Part shown: positions 1 through 9,532 of the stretch, piece by piece | How positions within the stretch are numbered: the stretch's first letter is position 1 | Layout of the letters: each line of letters starts with the position of its first letter | Origin: Selaginella kraussiana | Lineage: Eukaryota > Streptophyta > Lycopodiopsida > Selaginellales > Selaginellaceae | Length of the DNA stretch: 20,305 nucleotides | Direction of reading: 5' to 3' | Assembly (NCBI GenBank): GCA_001021135.1 | Contig: LDJE01101088.1 | Span: 1 to 20,305, forward strand | Program-made: the position numbers and the translations under genes | The notes under the pieces: model-generated | The model's database searches: none | What the model was told of the DNA's origin: nothing | The model's input: only the letters and a program-made list of their open reading frames with translations

Positions 1-237
1 GACCACATCTTTAGATGATTCTGTTTATAATAATGTTAATAAGATAAAATAATTTTATTTTGTGAAAATAATTGAGAGCTAAACCGTTTAAAGACATCTA
101 AAGTGTTCTTATTAAGAATTTAACATGATGAGGATGGATGGATGCTATTACCGTCCAGGGATAGATCCATACTGGAGTAATACAGCATATTGCAGTAATA
201 GCAAATAATTCCAGCAATTTTATTTTCTTTAAAATTT

Positions 238-1567
238 TCATGCTTTAGCTTCAGCATCAACATGTGCCGTGACAACGGCAGCAGCGTAGCTTACACTGCT
301 GTCACGGGTGCTCCTGCACTGGCTCGATTGTTCGTAGTTCAAGAACTGAAGATGCATCTTCGTGCGACAATTGCACAGCATCTGCAAGCAGCAAAACGAA
401 CCATTTCTCTCAGAAAATGGAGGAAAATCATCTCACCTGAAGCAGCACTCCAATGGGATGACGACCACAAATGGTGTTCTCGTACTCAGCCAAATAATCC
501 TTGAACGCTTCGGGGTTGACGGACTCGATGATGTCCATGCCATTCCTATCCAAAGCTTCGATCGATTTATAAATGGGACCACACTCCTTGTCGTAATGAG
601 TATAGTTGAATCTACAATACATGGTACAACATAAAAATTATAAAACATATCATACTATACAAACCTGGTGCCCCAGTGACAGAAATCTGATGACACTGAG
701 AAAAAATTGGTGGGATCATCCAGATACTTGGCCAGCAATCGCCCGTACGTGGCCTCGCTCTCGGAAGACAATGCCCCTACAAGAATGGGCACAATCTTCA
801 CTGGACGTCTTCAAAGAACTCCCGAAAATCAGTGAGAAAACTCGAAGATCGATTGCTTACCCGTCAAAAACCTTCGCAAGGTACGGTAGATGCATCTCCA
901 TGCTATGCTCAGCTTCGTCCACGCTCAGGCTCATGTTCTCGAAACGTCCAGTTTCCTTGAGTTCTCTGTACACTAACGTCACGGGTTTAGTTAAAGGGTT
1001 TAGATTAGGGCAAAAAGAAATTAGGTCATAATTAGGGCAATGCAGGTTTAAGGAAGTTTAGGGTTAGTTATTTAGGTTAAAGGGGCTTACCATCGAGATC
1101 AATGGGAAGATCACCTAGCGGGGTCTTGTACGTGGTTGTCCTTGAAAGGGCGCACTTTCGGGTGTAGTGATGGTGAGACGGCCCAAGGATGAACACTCTA
1201 GAACTGAAGGAAGCCAGTCAGTGGTAATGTTAGCATACGAAGAGACTTACATCTTCTGAGGATCGATGTTCGCGAATGCAAACGCTGCACAGCGTCCCGA
1301 GTAGCGGTAGCCTGCATGCCTGAATACATCCCAAATATTAAATGAATTTTAACCTCTGAAATATAAATTATTTACTTACGGGGCGATCACTGCGCGAGCA
1401 TCTGGATGGTGCTGAAGCCCCGAACCTCTGAGCCATTCTTCGATCTCGCTCCGGAGTTCAGCAGCTGCAGGGAAAACAAAGAATCGGGGAATGTGTCACA
1501 TGAAACAGTAGATGAGCGTACCATCGTCAGTGTACCACGACCCAGCGTGCGTTGCCTGCCTCGCCAT
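238..1567 (-). CDS. MEMO1: MEMO1-family protein, 8 exons, complete (293 aa)
   Basis: Exons on the minus strand: 1522-1567, 1380-1464, 1251-1319, 1091-1197, 861-972, 665-808, 437-611, 238-381 (882 bases). All junctions are GT..AG and in phase. The product matches the MEMO / AmmeMemoRadiSam-B family along its whole length, and plant members are about the same size. It starts [15 protein letters not shown]. The conserved blocks are [10 protein letters not shown] (His45), LGPSHHY (His75), SSDFCHWG (Asp181, His184) and [10 protein letters not shown] (Cys236). By alignment from memory, these correspond to the metal/active-site residues His49, His81, His192 and Cys244 of human MEMO1. The C-terminus carries the family block [18 protein letters not shown]. 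Human MEMO1 is a cytosolic regulator of cell motility reported to bind metal; the plant role is unclear. The start is the only ATG that gives the HAGSWYT block. Intron 4 (973-1090) is the longest and is rich in telomere-type repeats. Confidence 0.95.
973..1090. repeat. Degenerate TTTAGGG telomere-type repeats filling a MEMO1 intron
   Basis: This 118-base intron is about twice the length of its neighbours (52-60 bases). On the plus strand it contains GGGTTTAG, AAAGGGTTTAG, ATTAGGGC twice, and AAGTTTAGGGTTAG, with some TTAGGT variants. Plant telomere repeat is TTTAGGG. The pattern is interspersed, not a clean tandem array. Confidence 0.7.
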
Positions 1568-2481
1568 GGTCGATTCGCTGCACCTGAAGAGCGACAGCGC
1601 AGCTTCTAGCATGCACAAAATACACTTGGACCCTTTTAGGGTTCTTGGGGAATTGTTGTCATTGATTCACTCTTTTAGGGCTGTTAAAGGGCCAAGCTTT
1701 ATGTGTCACAAGTTGTATTAAATATGAATTATCTCATATTTAACACAATTTGTGCCACTTCTACAACTATACAACATGCACCTCTCACACAAAATATGGT
1801 ATATGACCCCTAAACTTCGGCAACAACCACATTGTCTTCAACGTGATATAACGGATCAAATTTTTGCATAAGTTATCTGGAAGTCGAGCTGCTCGTTGTG
1901 CACTCGCATACACATCACAGACGTGCGGTTCGTTCAATAGGGTTTTGTACTTGAACTTGAGGGCATTTGACATGTTGTAGTATCCGTTTCTTTTTGTTTT
2001 TTTGTTTTCTCCATTAGCTACTGCTTTTTTCTCACTCAATTTTTCATCATCAAAAGTTTTTTAACCACTTTTTCTCATGTGTTTCAAAGAAATCAACACA
2101 ACACCCCTCACATTCTTCATCAATTTCCACAACACTTTATTACCAACCCTGACAATAGAGTCAATGAAAATGTGATAACTCCTCAAAGTATAGTAAACTC
2201 TACTACATCAAATGTCATACTTAAATCTTAAAAGCTTCCTCTGCTATATTATTTAAGTCGCCCAAGCATACCGTATTATTTTTTTATGGAGTGCACTATC
2301 AATGCCACGGACTCCAAAACTTGAACCCGGCTTTAAGGTTTTTGTGAGATTCTGGCTCAACCGTATATCTGACATGCCTCTTCATTCCGCTAAGCCTATA
2401 TCTAATCGTTGCATCTCGTGCTGGTCTTGCCAAGGCTGTTAACTCCAGGCTCTTCACAAACGCAAAAAGAACATTTTATTT
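1568..2481. other. Intergenic stretch between MEMO1 and the W-repeat gene
   Basis: This is about 0.9 kb of AT-rich DNA. It is the upstream side of MEMO1 and the 3' side of the next gene. A telo-box-like TTTTAGGGTTC lies near 1636, about 70 bases upstream of the MEMO1 start codon. A near-perfect 56-base hairpin sits at 1703-1758. An 84-codon minus-strand ORF at 1785-2039 has no family resemblance I recognise. If the last intron of the W-repeat gene is retained, that gene ends at 2402 instead of 2482. Confidence 0.6.
1703..1758. repeat. Near-perfect inverted repeat (hairpin)
   Basis: The left arm at 1707-1727 (CACAAGTTGTATTAAATATG plus A) pairs with the right arm at 1734-1754, with 19 of 21 positions complementary and a six-base loop. 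After a one-base mismatch, three more pairs extend the stem to 1703-1758. It lies about 140 bases upstream of the MEMO1 start. It could be a tiny foldback (MITE-like) element or a structured RNA. I see no target-site duplication. Confidence 0.7.
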
Positions 2482-5400
2482 CTACATTGGTTTGTTGTTT
2501 ACGGATTTGCCTTCCTTCTGCAAGAAACGTCATCAGAAAAGCAGGAAACCTCCCAAGCACAAGTAGTACCTCGGTGAGCCGACTCATGATCCGTGCCTGG
2601 AGTCTCTGAATCTCGGCATGCAGTCCGCTCACGATTGGTTCCTCTTCTCCAGGCGAGGTGGGCTCGAAGATTTCTGTCATAAAATTATCGGCCTCTTGTA
2701 TGTCCCTGACTATCGCGTAAGAGGCCTCCCACTCCGCGGGTACTGAAGGAGCAGTGTCATCGGTCGCCAAAGGCTCCTCAGAGCTGGTCGAAGGCGAGGC
2801 CGAAACTTCATCTGGTCCTCTCGAAGCAGCACCCGAGTTGACTCTTTCCGTGAGTTTGGAGCAGCGGGAGGAGTCGTCATGGCTATCCGGTTTCGTCACG
2901 AACGAATACGCTGTTGTTTGAATGTGTTCCTGGTGTACGGTCTCCATTTGCTGGTTTCCAGGTGAATCGTCACGTTCTTGCACCTTCGTTGTTGCATCGT
3001 AAAGTGCAGCATAGTTGCTCCTCGTTGGGATTGGGATTGCCACCTCTCCGTTATTGGGAAGCGAACTGAACCCCGAAATGAAGGACCTTGCCATGTGGTT
3101 TTCTCGTTCTGTGTATATACACAATAATTAAATAACTCTTAATTACGATTAATTAATTACATACCCGACTTGAGTTTAAGTTCGTATTCCAGCTTCCTCA
3201 CGAGACTGTCTCGGGTACTGAGAGATAGTCGTGTTTCTTGAAGTTCGACCTGGGATTCTTGTACCTGCACAATGCAACATGGATTTGTATCCCCACGAAT
3301 TGATGGCATAGTATAACATATACCTCTGCCTGCTTCTGTGCCAACATGTTTTCGAGCTCATGGATCCTCGCGTCCCGTGCTTCCACGGTTTCAGCAAAAG
3401 CTGAATGCGTGACTTCCAGTTTCTTTTGAATCTCTCCAAGTTCCAACTCTTTCCTCTGCAAATTTATACGGCACGGTCGAAAGGAGACACCTTCGAACAC
3501 ACAAAAATCTTACCCTGCAGTTTCCTTCAAGAGCAGCAAATTGCGACTCCCTGTCTTCAAGTATTTTCCTGAGTGTCGCAGCAATCTCAAAAGCATTCGA
3601 CAGTTTTTCATGGGATTCATCTGATGCTCCTTCGAGTTTTTCAGCCGTTTCCTTCAAGGCCTATTCCAGAAAAAAAAATTGCTTTTTTCAAAGATGCCAA
3701 GCGTTTACATACCCTTTCATAGGCGTCCATTTGCACTGCCTTCTCTGCGAGCTGCCTTTGGAGCTCTTTCACGGTTCTCTGAAGCTTCTGGTTTGCCATT
3801 GTTTGATGAACTTCGCCTTCAGTGTCCTCGATGTTCTTCTTTTGCAGTTTCCTCTGTACAAGCAATGAAGGTGAGATGGGCTTTACGTTCGAGAACAAAC
3901 CTGTAGCCTGAGGACCTCTGCTTGCAGTTCATGTGCCAGAGTCCGCTGTTGATCAAGCTCTCCCTGCATGGAGCTCTCAATAAGCGCTCCATCCTCCAAC
4001 GCTCGATGCAAATCCTCCTCAACCTTTTCCTTGTCTGCAATTACCACCTTCAAACTCGCTATTTCCGAAGATAAGCAGTGGAGACGGTCGATGAGCTGAA
4101 GATTTTCAAGCTCTACGGCACCAGACTGTTCTTTTTGTTCGTCCACCAACACCTGAAACAAAACAGCATCAAAATTGTTTATGTAAATGTAGATTATTGT
4201 AGCGTTGTTTAAATGTACATTTTAATTTATAAGCCCAATAACTCTGTAATTCTAAGCTAGAAAAGAAAATGCTAACCCGTGTGTTGAGGATCTCTTGATG
4301 GAGCTTGGAGTTCGTGACCAGAAGATGATCAAAGGTAGCTTGAAGCCATGTTCTCAAGGATGATCGCATTTTGGCATGCATACGCTGTATTGCCAGCTTA
4401 TACGCAAGCCTTATATGAAGTTTCTTGGCCAAAGTTTCTTCCCACCAAATAACGAAACAAGCCTTTGCCATCTACAGAAATCACCGTCAATACTCTATTA
4501 AATTAAAATTAAAAGATTACCTTTCGCAATCTCTTGTTGCAATTGAGTGAAGCTTTCACTTCTTTCCTCTTTCTGAAGGCATCAGCCGCAAGCCCATTAG
4601 AACTCTCATGATTAATCCAACTTACTTTCTTACTTTAAAGCACGAGCTGCGTGATAGTCTTGCCATAAAGAAAACGCTGTCCTCATTAGAGCTTGGTTCA
4701 CTTGACGGACGGCATGAACTTCGGCTCTTTGATATCGGAGGTTCCGTCTCCAAATCGAAATACCCTAGGTAACCATACATGATTAGATTTCTACATAATT
4801 ATTTCTACTACAACACTTCATACGAAATAAAGACCACAGTTGAGCACTGCACACCTTTGACTTCAATGTATGGTTGTAATGCTTGGACGCTATACTTATA
4901 AAATGTTTCTGGATCTTTCGTAATTGCAAAAATTCCTTCCAGGCATGAACGACAGCTCGGGACTGATGGAGTTTCCAAAAAGCAAGACCCTTGGACTTTA
5001 AGCTTCTTCCTAATCTAACTATGGCAGCAAAACTCTTCCACCTATGGAAAACACGGAACTTATACTTGACTTCCAGCAAAAAGGGACGTTAAACCATGGT
5101 GCTGTACTAGATACTATTCTAGTACTTAGTACTTTTGTAGTCAACCAGGGCACCATTACCATATGAATGGTACTGACAGGGTATATACCATGGTAGTGAA
5201 TACCATATGCCATATACGGTACTTTAGGACTGAGTAATAGTCAACCATAGTACACTAACCGTGGTAAACGGGTTTTACCTCTGAAGTGCACGTCGTTCAA
5301 GCCAGCCCAGCCGTAGCGTCTCTGCTCGCTCCATCCTCGAATGTTTGCCATGCTTTGCATCCACAGCCAGCTTCCAAGAATGTAGTGCTTCCTTGCAAGT

Positions 5401-7287
5401 GAGTCTATCCAAGCGTTCTTGAATGCCTTTGAGCTTTCTCTGCCTTGGACGGGCCCAATATACGATCCAATGAAACCACGATCGAAGGGCCCATCTAGAG
5501 AGGCTGGCGTCCCGGTATTTACATGCCATCGCAGTAAGCGCTTGTTCCTCTTCCACGGTGAACTTCCCCATTTCCACAGCCCTCTTCCAGCGAGAAATCA
5601 CGTCGCTTTTGCACGAACGTTCCCTGTTCAGCAATGCACCATCGTGCATTCTCCTTGCAATTGCGAAGAGACGCCAGGACCGCCAGCATTCGTGAAGAGA
5701 ATGCTGTATACATGTAGATACATACACACCTCAAACACTTAGTCTTCACGTATAATGTACCGTATGTAAATACCTGAGCTCGGCGTTGTTCGGACACACG
5801 CATATGGACGGCCCTGACCGTAGCCACCTTCAGAGCACGCAGTCCTCTCCGAGAACAGTTGTTTCTCGCAAAAGCAAAGGCAGCATCCTCGTGGGCCGTA
5901 AGTACGCTATATTCTCGTACGCCTTCCAAGAACCACTGAAAGCACCTCCTTAGCTGAAGCTTCCTTCCCTTCGTGTCGAGCAACAGGTTTCGTTTTTCCT
6001 GATTAAAATAAAACAGATATTTCATTAAAAAGTTAATTTGAGACGGGTGTTAAATCACACGATTGAGCTCTGGGCTTTTACGTGAGCTTGTACCATCCAA
6101 GATCAATTTAATGTAACGAAAAGTTTATCTTCAATCCTACCTTAGCAATGAGCTTATTGAGTTCATTATTGTACTCTTCGGCTCGTTTTTTTATGGTTTC
6201 AGTTTCCTTGGAGATTTCGCTCAGCTGTTCTTCCAGTTTCCTCTTGGCCGCCAGAGCAGATTCTAGTTCTGCCTAAAAAACAAGCGAAATCAAGTTGGAG
6301 GCCCCCCCAAACCTCAATCATACAATACCTGAAGAACTTTGGACCGCACTTGTGCATCTTTCTTTACAGTAAGGTCTTCAGACATGCTCTCGATTCGTGC
6401 CTGGAGTGACGATTTATCGGAGTGGTATTCGTCGGTACGTTTTTGCAGTGTCTCTTCCAGCTCTTTTTTCTCTTTTTCTAGAAGAGAGGCCCTGATGAAC
6501 TAAAACCAGTGTGAGTCCAACACAATGGTAGCTATATAGGAAAACGTACAAAAACATACAAGGATTTATGAGGAAAAAACTCCACCTTTGAGCTAGTCTT
6601 CGTTGAAGCTCCAAGGTCTGCTCCATATCCTCATGTAAAGTGTTGAGCTCATTCTCAGCCCTTTCCACATTTTCGTGGTTTTGCTTCATGTATAACTCCA
6701 GCCTGCCTTAAATTCAATTCAATTCAGTTGACGATCAAAGGTCATACCTTTCTCGAAGTTGCTGGTTGATACCCTGTAACCGGGTTTCACCCTCCATATG
6801 GTTCTCCAGATCCAACTGCAGAGCTGCAACCTGCCTTCGCAATGTCGCAGCGTCCGAAGCCGGGGGTACCATGACACCTTCGGCTCGTAACCGTGGTCCC
6901 ATCCTTGTAATGGAAGATGGTGTCTTGAGGTTACTACCATCCCGGGCGGAATCCAAGCTGTTAACGTTGGTATCCTCTGCCTGTTTGCCGAAAGCCTTGG
7001 AACCACCCTGAAAGTGGCCACCGGCAAAGTGACCTCCACCCTGATGACGGGCACTATCAGGTGACGCTGCCTGCATGGTTACGCCTTTTACCAACCCTCT
7101 GGTCCTATAATGTATGGAAAGCTACCACCTTCAACTCAACGTCGGGTTCGATGTCTATCTTATTCAATGAACCTGAAACTACGTTGCTGGTTTTTCCGTG
7201 CCAGAGGTCCACCCCAATGGAAGCGTTGACAGTTCCACGAGTCCCATCACTTGCATGATCGGTCGCCCAAGGGAAAACAACGCCCAT
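2482..7287 (-). CDS. Large coiled-coil protein with Sfi1-like W-repeats, at least 17 coding exons
   Basis: Minus-strand exons: 6748-7076 (first certain coding exon, starts MQAASPDSAR), 6586-6702, 6329-6491, 6141-6272, 5774-5998, 5279-5703, 4855-5041, 4634-4764, 4521-4572, 4277-4471, 3901-4152, 3713-3853, 3514-3660, 3324-3455, 3165-3264, 2570-3108, 2482-2517. Every junction is in phase and gives 1,100 aa. An upstream exon 7173-7287 (MGVVFPWATDH) can splice to 7084 and would give 1,141 aa. Residues up to about 247 are coiled coil. Residues about 248-652 hold many W-centred helices (RWKRAVE, SWKLAVD, RWKSFAA, AWKEFLQ, LWQDYHA), as in Sfi1-type centrin-binding repeats. Residues 653 to about 910 are coiled coil again, followed by an acidic Ser/Pro-rich tail. 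Sfi1 family proteins hold centrin at centrosomes and basal bodies; that role here is inferred from the repeat pattern. If the last intron (2518-2569) is retained, the end moves to 2402. Confidence 0.85.
5042..5278. repeat. Oversized intron packed with TACCAT/ATGGTA motifs
   Basis: This intron of the W-repeat gene is 237 bases, against 45-110 for most others in the gene. Between 5157 and 5206 it has TACCAT at 5157, 5186 and 5201 and ATGGTA at 5167 and 5190. One pair forms the perfect palindrome TACCATGGTA at 5186-5195. Related pieces (ACCATGGT near 5094, AACCATAGTAC near 5243, ACCGTGGTAAAC near 5258) flank the cluster, so the extra length looks like an insertion or local amplification. Confidence 0.7.
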
Positions 7288-7316
7288 AGAATGGCTAGAC
7301 CAGCTTCACTTGCCTG

Positions 7317-7346
7317 TTAACGACTAATCGAAACTCGTTGATCCAT
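7317..7346 (-). other. Short uORF in the leader of the W-repeat gene
   Basis: ATG at 7346 opens a nine-codon frame (MDQRVSISR, then TAA) just upstream of the ATG at 7287 and in good context (CCCATGG). If the transcript starts upstream of 7346, this would be a small upstream ORF. The transcription start is not visible in the sequence. Confidence 0.35.
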
Positions 7347-7374
7347 GGGTGGCAGCCGCCAGCGCCGCCTCAGG

Positions 7375-7384
7375 AACCCTAAAA
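7375..7384 (-). promoter_or_regulatory. Telo-box-like motif upstream of the W-repeat gene
   Basis: AACCCTAAAA on the plus strand reads TTTTAGGGTT on the gene strand, about 90 bases upstream of the possible start at 7287. Telo-boxes (AAACCCTAA type) are common near transcription starts of plant housekeeping and cell-cycle genes. Similar motifs precede MEMO1, SOD and the PPR gene here. Confidence 0.45.
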
Positions 7385-8639
7385 TTCGAAGAATGCCAGC
7401 CGCGCGCGAACACAACCAACGGCCGGCCACAGTACGGCCTCTTCCGTACGTCGGCACAATCACCAGACGTGGACATGGGACACACGGATATTCCGTATAT
7501 CCACTTGTTTTTCGTACTTACAGAACGTCACGCGAAGTCAAGTCAAACTCCTCGGTAGTACAACCCAAATGGGCACATCAATGCTAGAATTCTCATGTTC
7601 TTTTAATCATTAACGATTAAACAAGGAGCTTAACCATTTAAACAATGCATTTTTCATGGTTAACTGGAGCGTGCGTGCTTAAACAAGCCATTCCTCATAG
7701 TTGAACTGTCGGAGAGACGGGAAAAACGGCTTGTTTTTGGGCCTTTGGATGTGCCATGTCTCCTTTCAACTTGCAGGCAGTGTCTCAGAATCTAGGGGGA
7801 GAAACTGATGCTCTCTGTTGCTTATTGCTTGGCTGTCCTCCACAAAGGTGAGGCCTTTTCCCGCCTGCTCGAGGTCGATCAACACCGTCGAGGTATCGCG
7901 ATGGATTTCCAACATGGTTCGAATCGTTGGCGGGCAACCAGGGTCAACCTCAATGGATACAAGCAGCATTGAGTAGTGATATCCATTAGAGTCAATGTTG
8001 GGAGATCTCCCCATTTCCACTTTCAAAATGCCCTTTTTTCCCGCCATCACTTGCATTTAGAGTCTCGCATGTGGCTCCCGCCGAAAACAACACAAAAAAC
8101 GCCCTGGTGCAAAAGGCGTGGCTCCAGGACCAAACACATTCTAGATCCACAGCCAAAATATCTGGATGAGGCTTCCAACATGGATGTTTAGGGTTTCTTC
8201 GGGCCCCTACCAGCTGGGGTAGAAAAGCACCTCACGTGTTCATATGTTCAACCAGTCAATCAAAATGATCTTGTGTGATCGAGCATCCATCATAGAGCAT
8301 CGACGTCGCTTTTCATGAGGTTTTGTCTAGAAGTCCTTGGAACCTTCAACTTCATATGGTTTTGGTTACATCCAACTGTGTGGACATCGAGCCCTAAAAG
8401 TCCTTCCCGCCGAATTTCCAAAGAATGGTCAAACTGATAGACCTAGCGTTTCCCCCCAAATGTAGGGGCGAAAGTATAGATTTTTCTGCCCCATACGCTG
8501 CCTCAGCACCGTATGTATACGTATGGGTACATGGGCAAAGCGGTCGCATTAAAAAGAACAATATAATAAGCGCCCCCAGGGGAAGGGCCACTTGGCGCGG
8601 TCTGACAGGGGAAACATTTACTCCCTGCGATAACGATCT
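7385..8639. other. Intergenic region between the W-repeat and GATA genes
   Basis: This stretch contains one open frame on the minus strand (7766-8056). A plus-strand frame at 7345-7558 lies over the upstream region of the divergent W-repeat gene and resembles nothing I know. Around 7620-7720, copies of TTAAACAA and TTAACCAT recur on a small scale. Base composition changes from AT-rich to GC-rich near 8580, approaching the GATA gene. Confidence 0.5.
7766..8056 (-). CDS. Unrecognised ORF (96 aa), possible exon or gene relic
   Basis: The frame begins MQVMAGKKGILKVEMGRSPN and stays open for 96 codons to TGA. The composition is protein-like, with hydrophobic stretches around SMLLVSIEVD and STVLIDLEQAG, but I recognise no family. 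Immediately upstream (8060-8180) another minus-strand frame reads ILAVDLECVWSWSH in a different phase. The pair may therefore be exons of an unknown gene or a decayed gene. There is no clear promoter or splice model. Confidence 0.25.
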   Translation of the reverse strand: MQVMAGKKGILKVEMGRSPNIDSNGYHYSMLLVSIEVDPGCPPTIRTMLEIHRDTSTVLIDLEQAGKGLTFVEDSQAISNREHQFLPLDSETLPAS

Positions 8640-8653
8640 GTACGGATCCGTAC
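8640..8653. repeat. 14-base perfect palindrome GTACGGATCCGTAC
   Basis: The palindrome is exact and lies at the left edge of the GC-rich zone upstream of the GATA gene. It could be a dimeric protein-binding site or chance. Confidence 0.5.
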
Positions 8654-8854
8654 ACGCCGGAGCCCTAAAATTGCCGGCCGGCGGCGGCGAAGAGTGCGGA
8701 GCAAGGAAGCATTCGGTTGGCGGCCGCCAGATATTTCTGCCCGCCGGAAAAGAGTGGCCGGCCGGTGGTCGGCTGGGCCGTGACGTGGCGGGCTGGCCGA
8801 CGTACGATTAGGCGGGAAGGGGATGGGGAATCTACGGCGCGGGGAGGCGCGAAA

Positions 8855-9532
8855 ATGGACGGCCACCACGCGATGGCGGCGACACCAGCGGAGACATGGC
8901 GGCGCCGCTATGAATCCCATATTAAGTTGCCCTCTCAAAGGCGCCGCAGGCTCCCCTTTTTGCCGCCATTCCATTCATACTTCCATTCATCGTGTTCTTC
9001 GCCTCCGCGCCCGATCAATCGATCGTCGCTTCGATCGTCATTCTCCGTCCCCATTGATCGCATTCCATCGAGCAGCGCGATTACATCGGAGCTGAGCGCG
9101 AAGCAGAGGCGATCAAGGTCGGAGCTGCGAGTTGCGAAAGGCAGTCGCGATCGATCGATCATTGGCGCGTCGATCGATCGAGCAGCGGCGGCGGTGTTCT
9201 TGGCATTAGAATGCTGCAGGTGCCATGCCTATCGCCGCCCGTCTACGGGCATAGCCACTACAAGAAGTTCTGGCTGCGAGAAGCGACCGGCGGCGGCGGT
9301 GCAACCAGCGGTGCTACCATGGGGGACGCCGGCGTGCCGGTTGGGCGGCGCCCCAAGAGCAGCAGCAGCGGCACGAGCACGCTCTCGATCGTCAGCAGCT
9401 GCCCAGTCGACGAGATCACGCTCTCGACGGAAGATCACAAGTGTTTCTATGATTGCACCATGCGCGAGGCCTCTGTTCTTGAGGAAGACGACGTTCTTGA
9501 AGAATCGAGGCCCGCTGCGGTCGATTGCCTGA
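8855..9532 (+). other. Long overlapping upstream ORF (225 codons) in the GATA leader
   Basis: ATG at 8855 (MDGHHAMAATPAETW) opens a frame that stays open past the GATA start and overlaps the first GATA exon by about 320 bases in another phase. A second upstream ORF starts at 8823 (MGNLRRGEARKW, 90 aa, ends 9095). The product is Arg/Ser/Ala-rich with no family resemblance. High GC content alone can keep such frames open. If the mRNA begins upstream of 8823, both would strongly limit translation of the GATA protein. Confidence 0.3.
9013..9179. promoter_or_regulatory. Dense GATC cluster just upstream of the GATA factor
   Basis: I count ten GATC tetramers in about 167 bases, where fewer than one is expected by chance. 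They include GATCGATCGATC near 9150 and GATCGATC near 9172, whose self-complementary arms could also form a hairpin around the ATTGGCGCG between them. Binding motifs reported for several plant GATA factors are centred on GATC, so autoregulation is a reasonable guess. A DNA- or RNA-level structural role is also possible. Confidence 0.5.

Noticed and set aside
1785-2039. 84-codon minus-strand ORF upstream of MEMO1
   Set aside because: No family resemblance, Lys/Asn-rich start typical of AT-rich DNA, no supporting signals.
4768-4854. Reading W-repeat exon 7 on through VCSAQLWSLFRMKCC to a stop
   Set aside because: The frame looks somewhat like another W-repeat, but it then stops and leaves only about 30 bases for an intron; the donor at 4854 gives a normal intron and correct phase.
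7345-7558. Plus-strand ORF beginning MAAASAASGTLKFEE
   Set aside because: It lies over the leader and upstream region of the minus-strand W-repeat gene and has no family resemblance; GC-rich composition explains the open frame.
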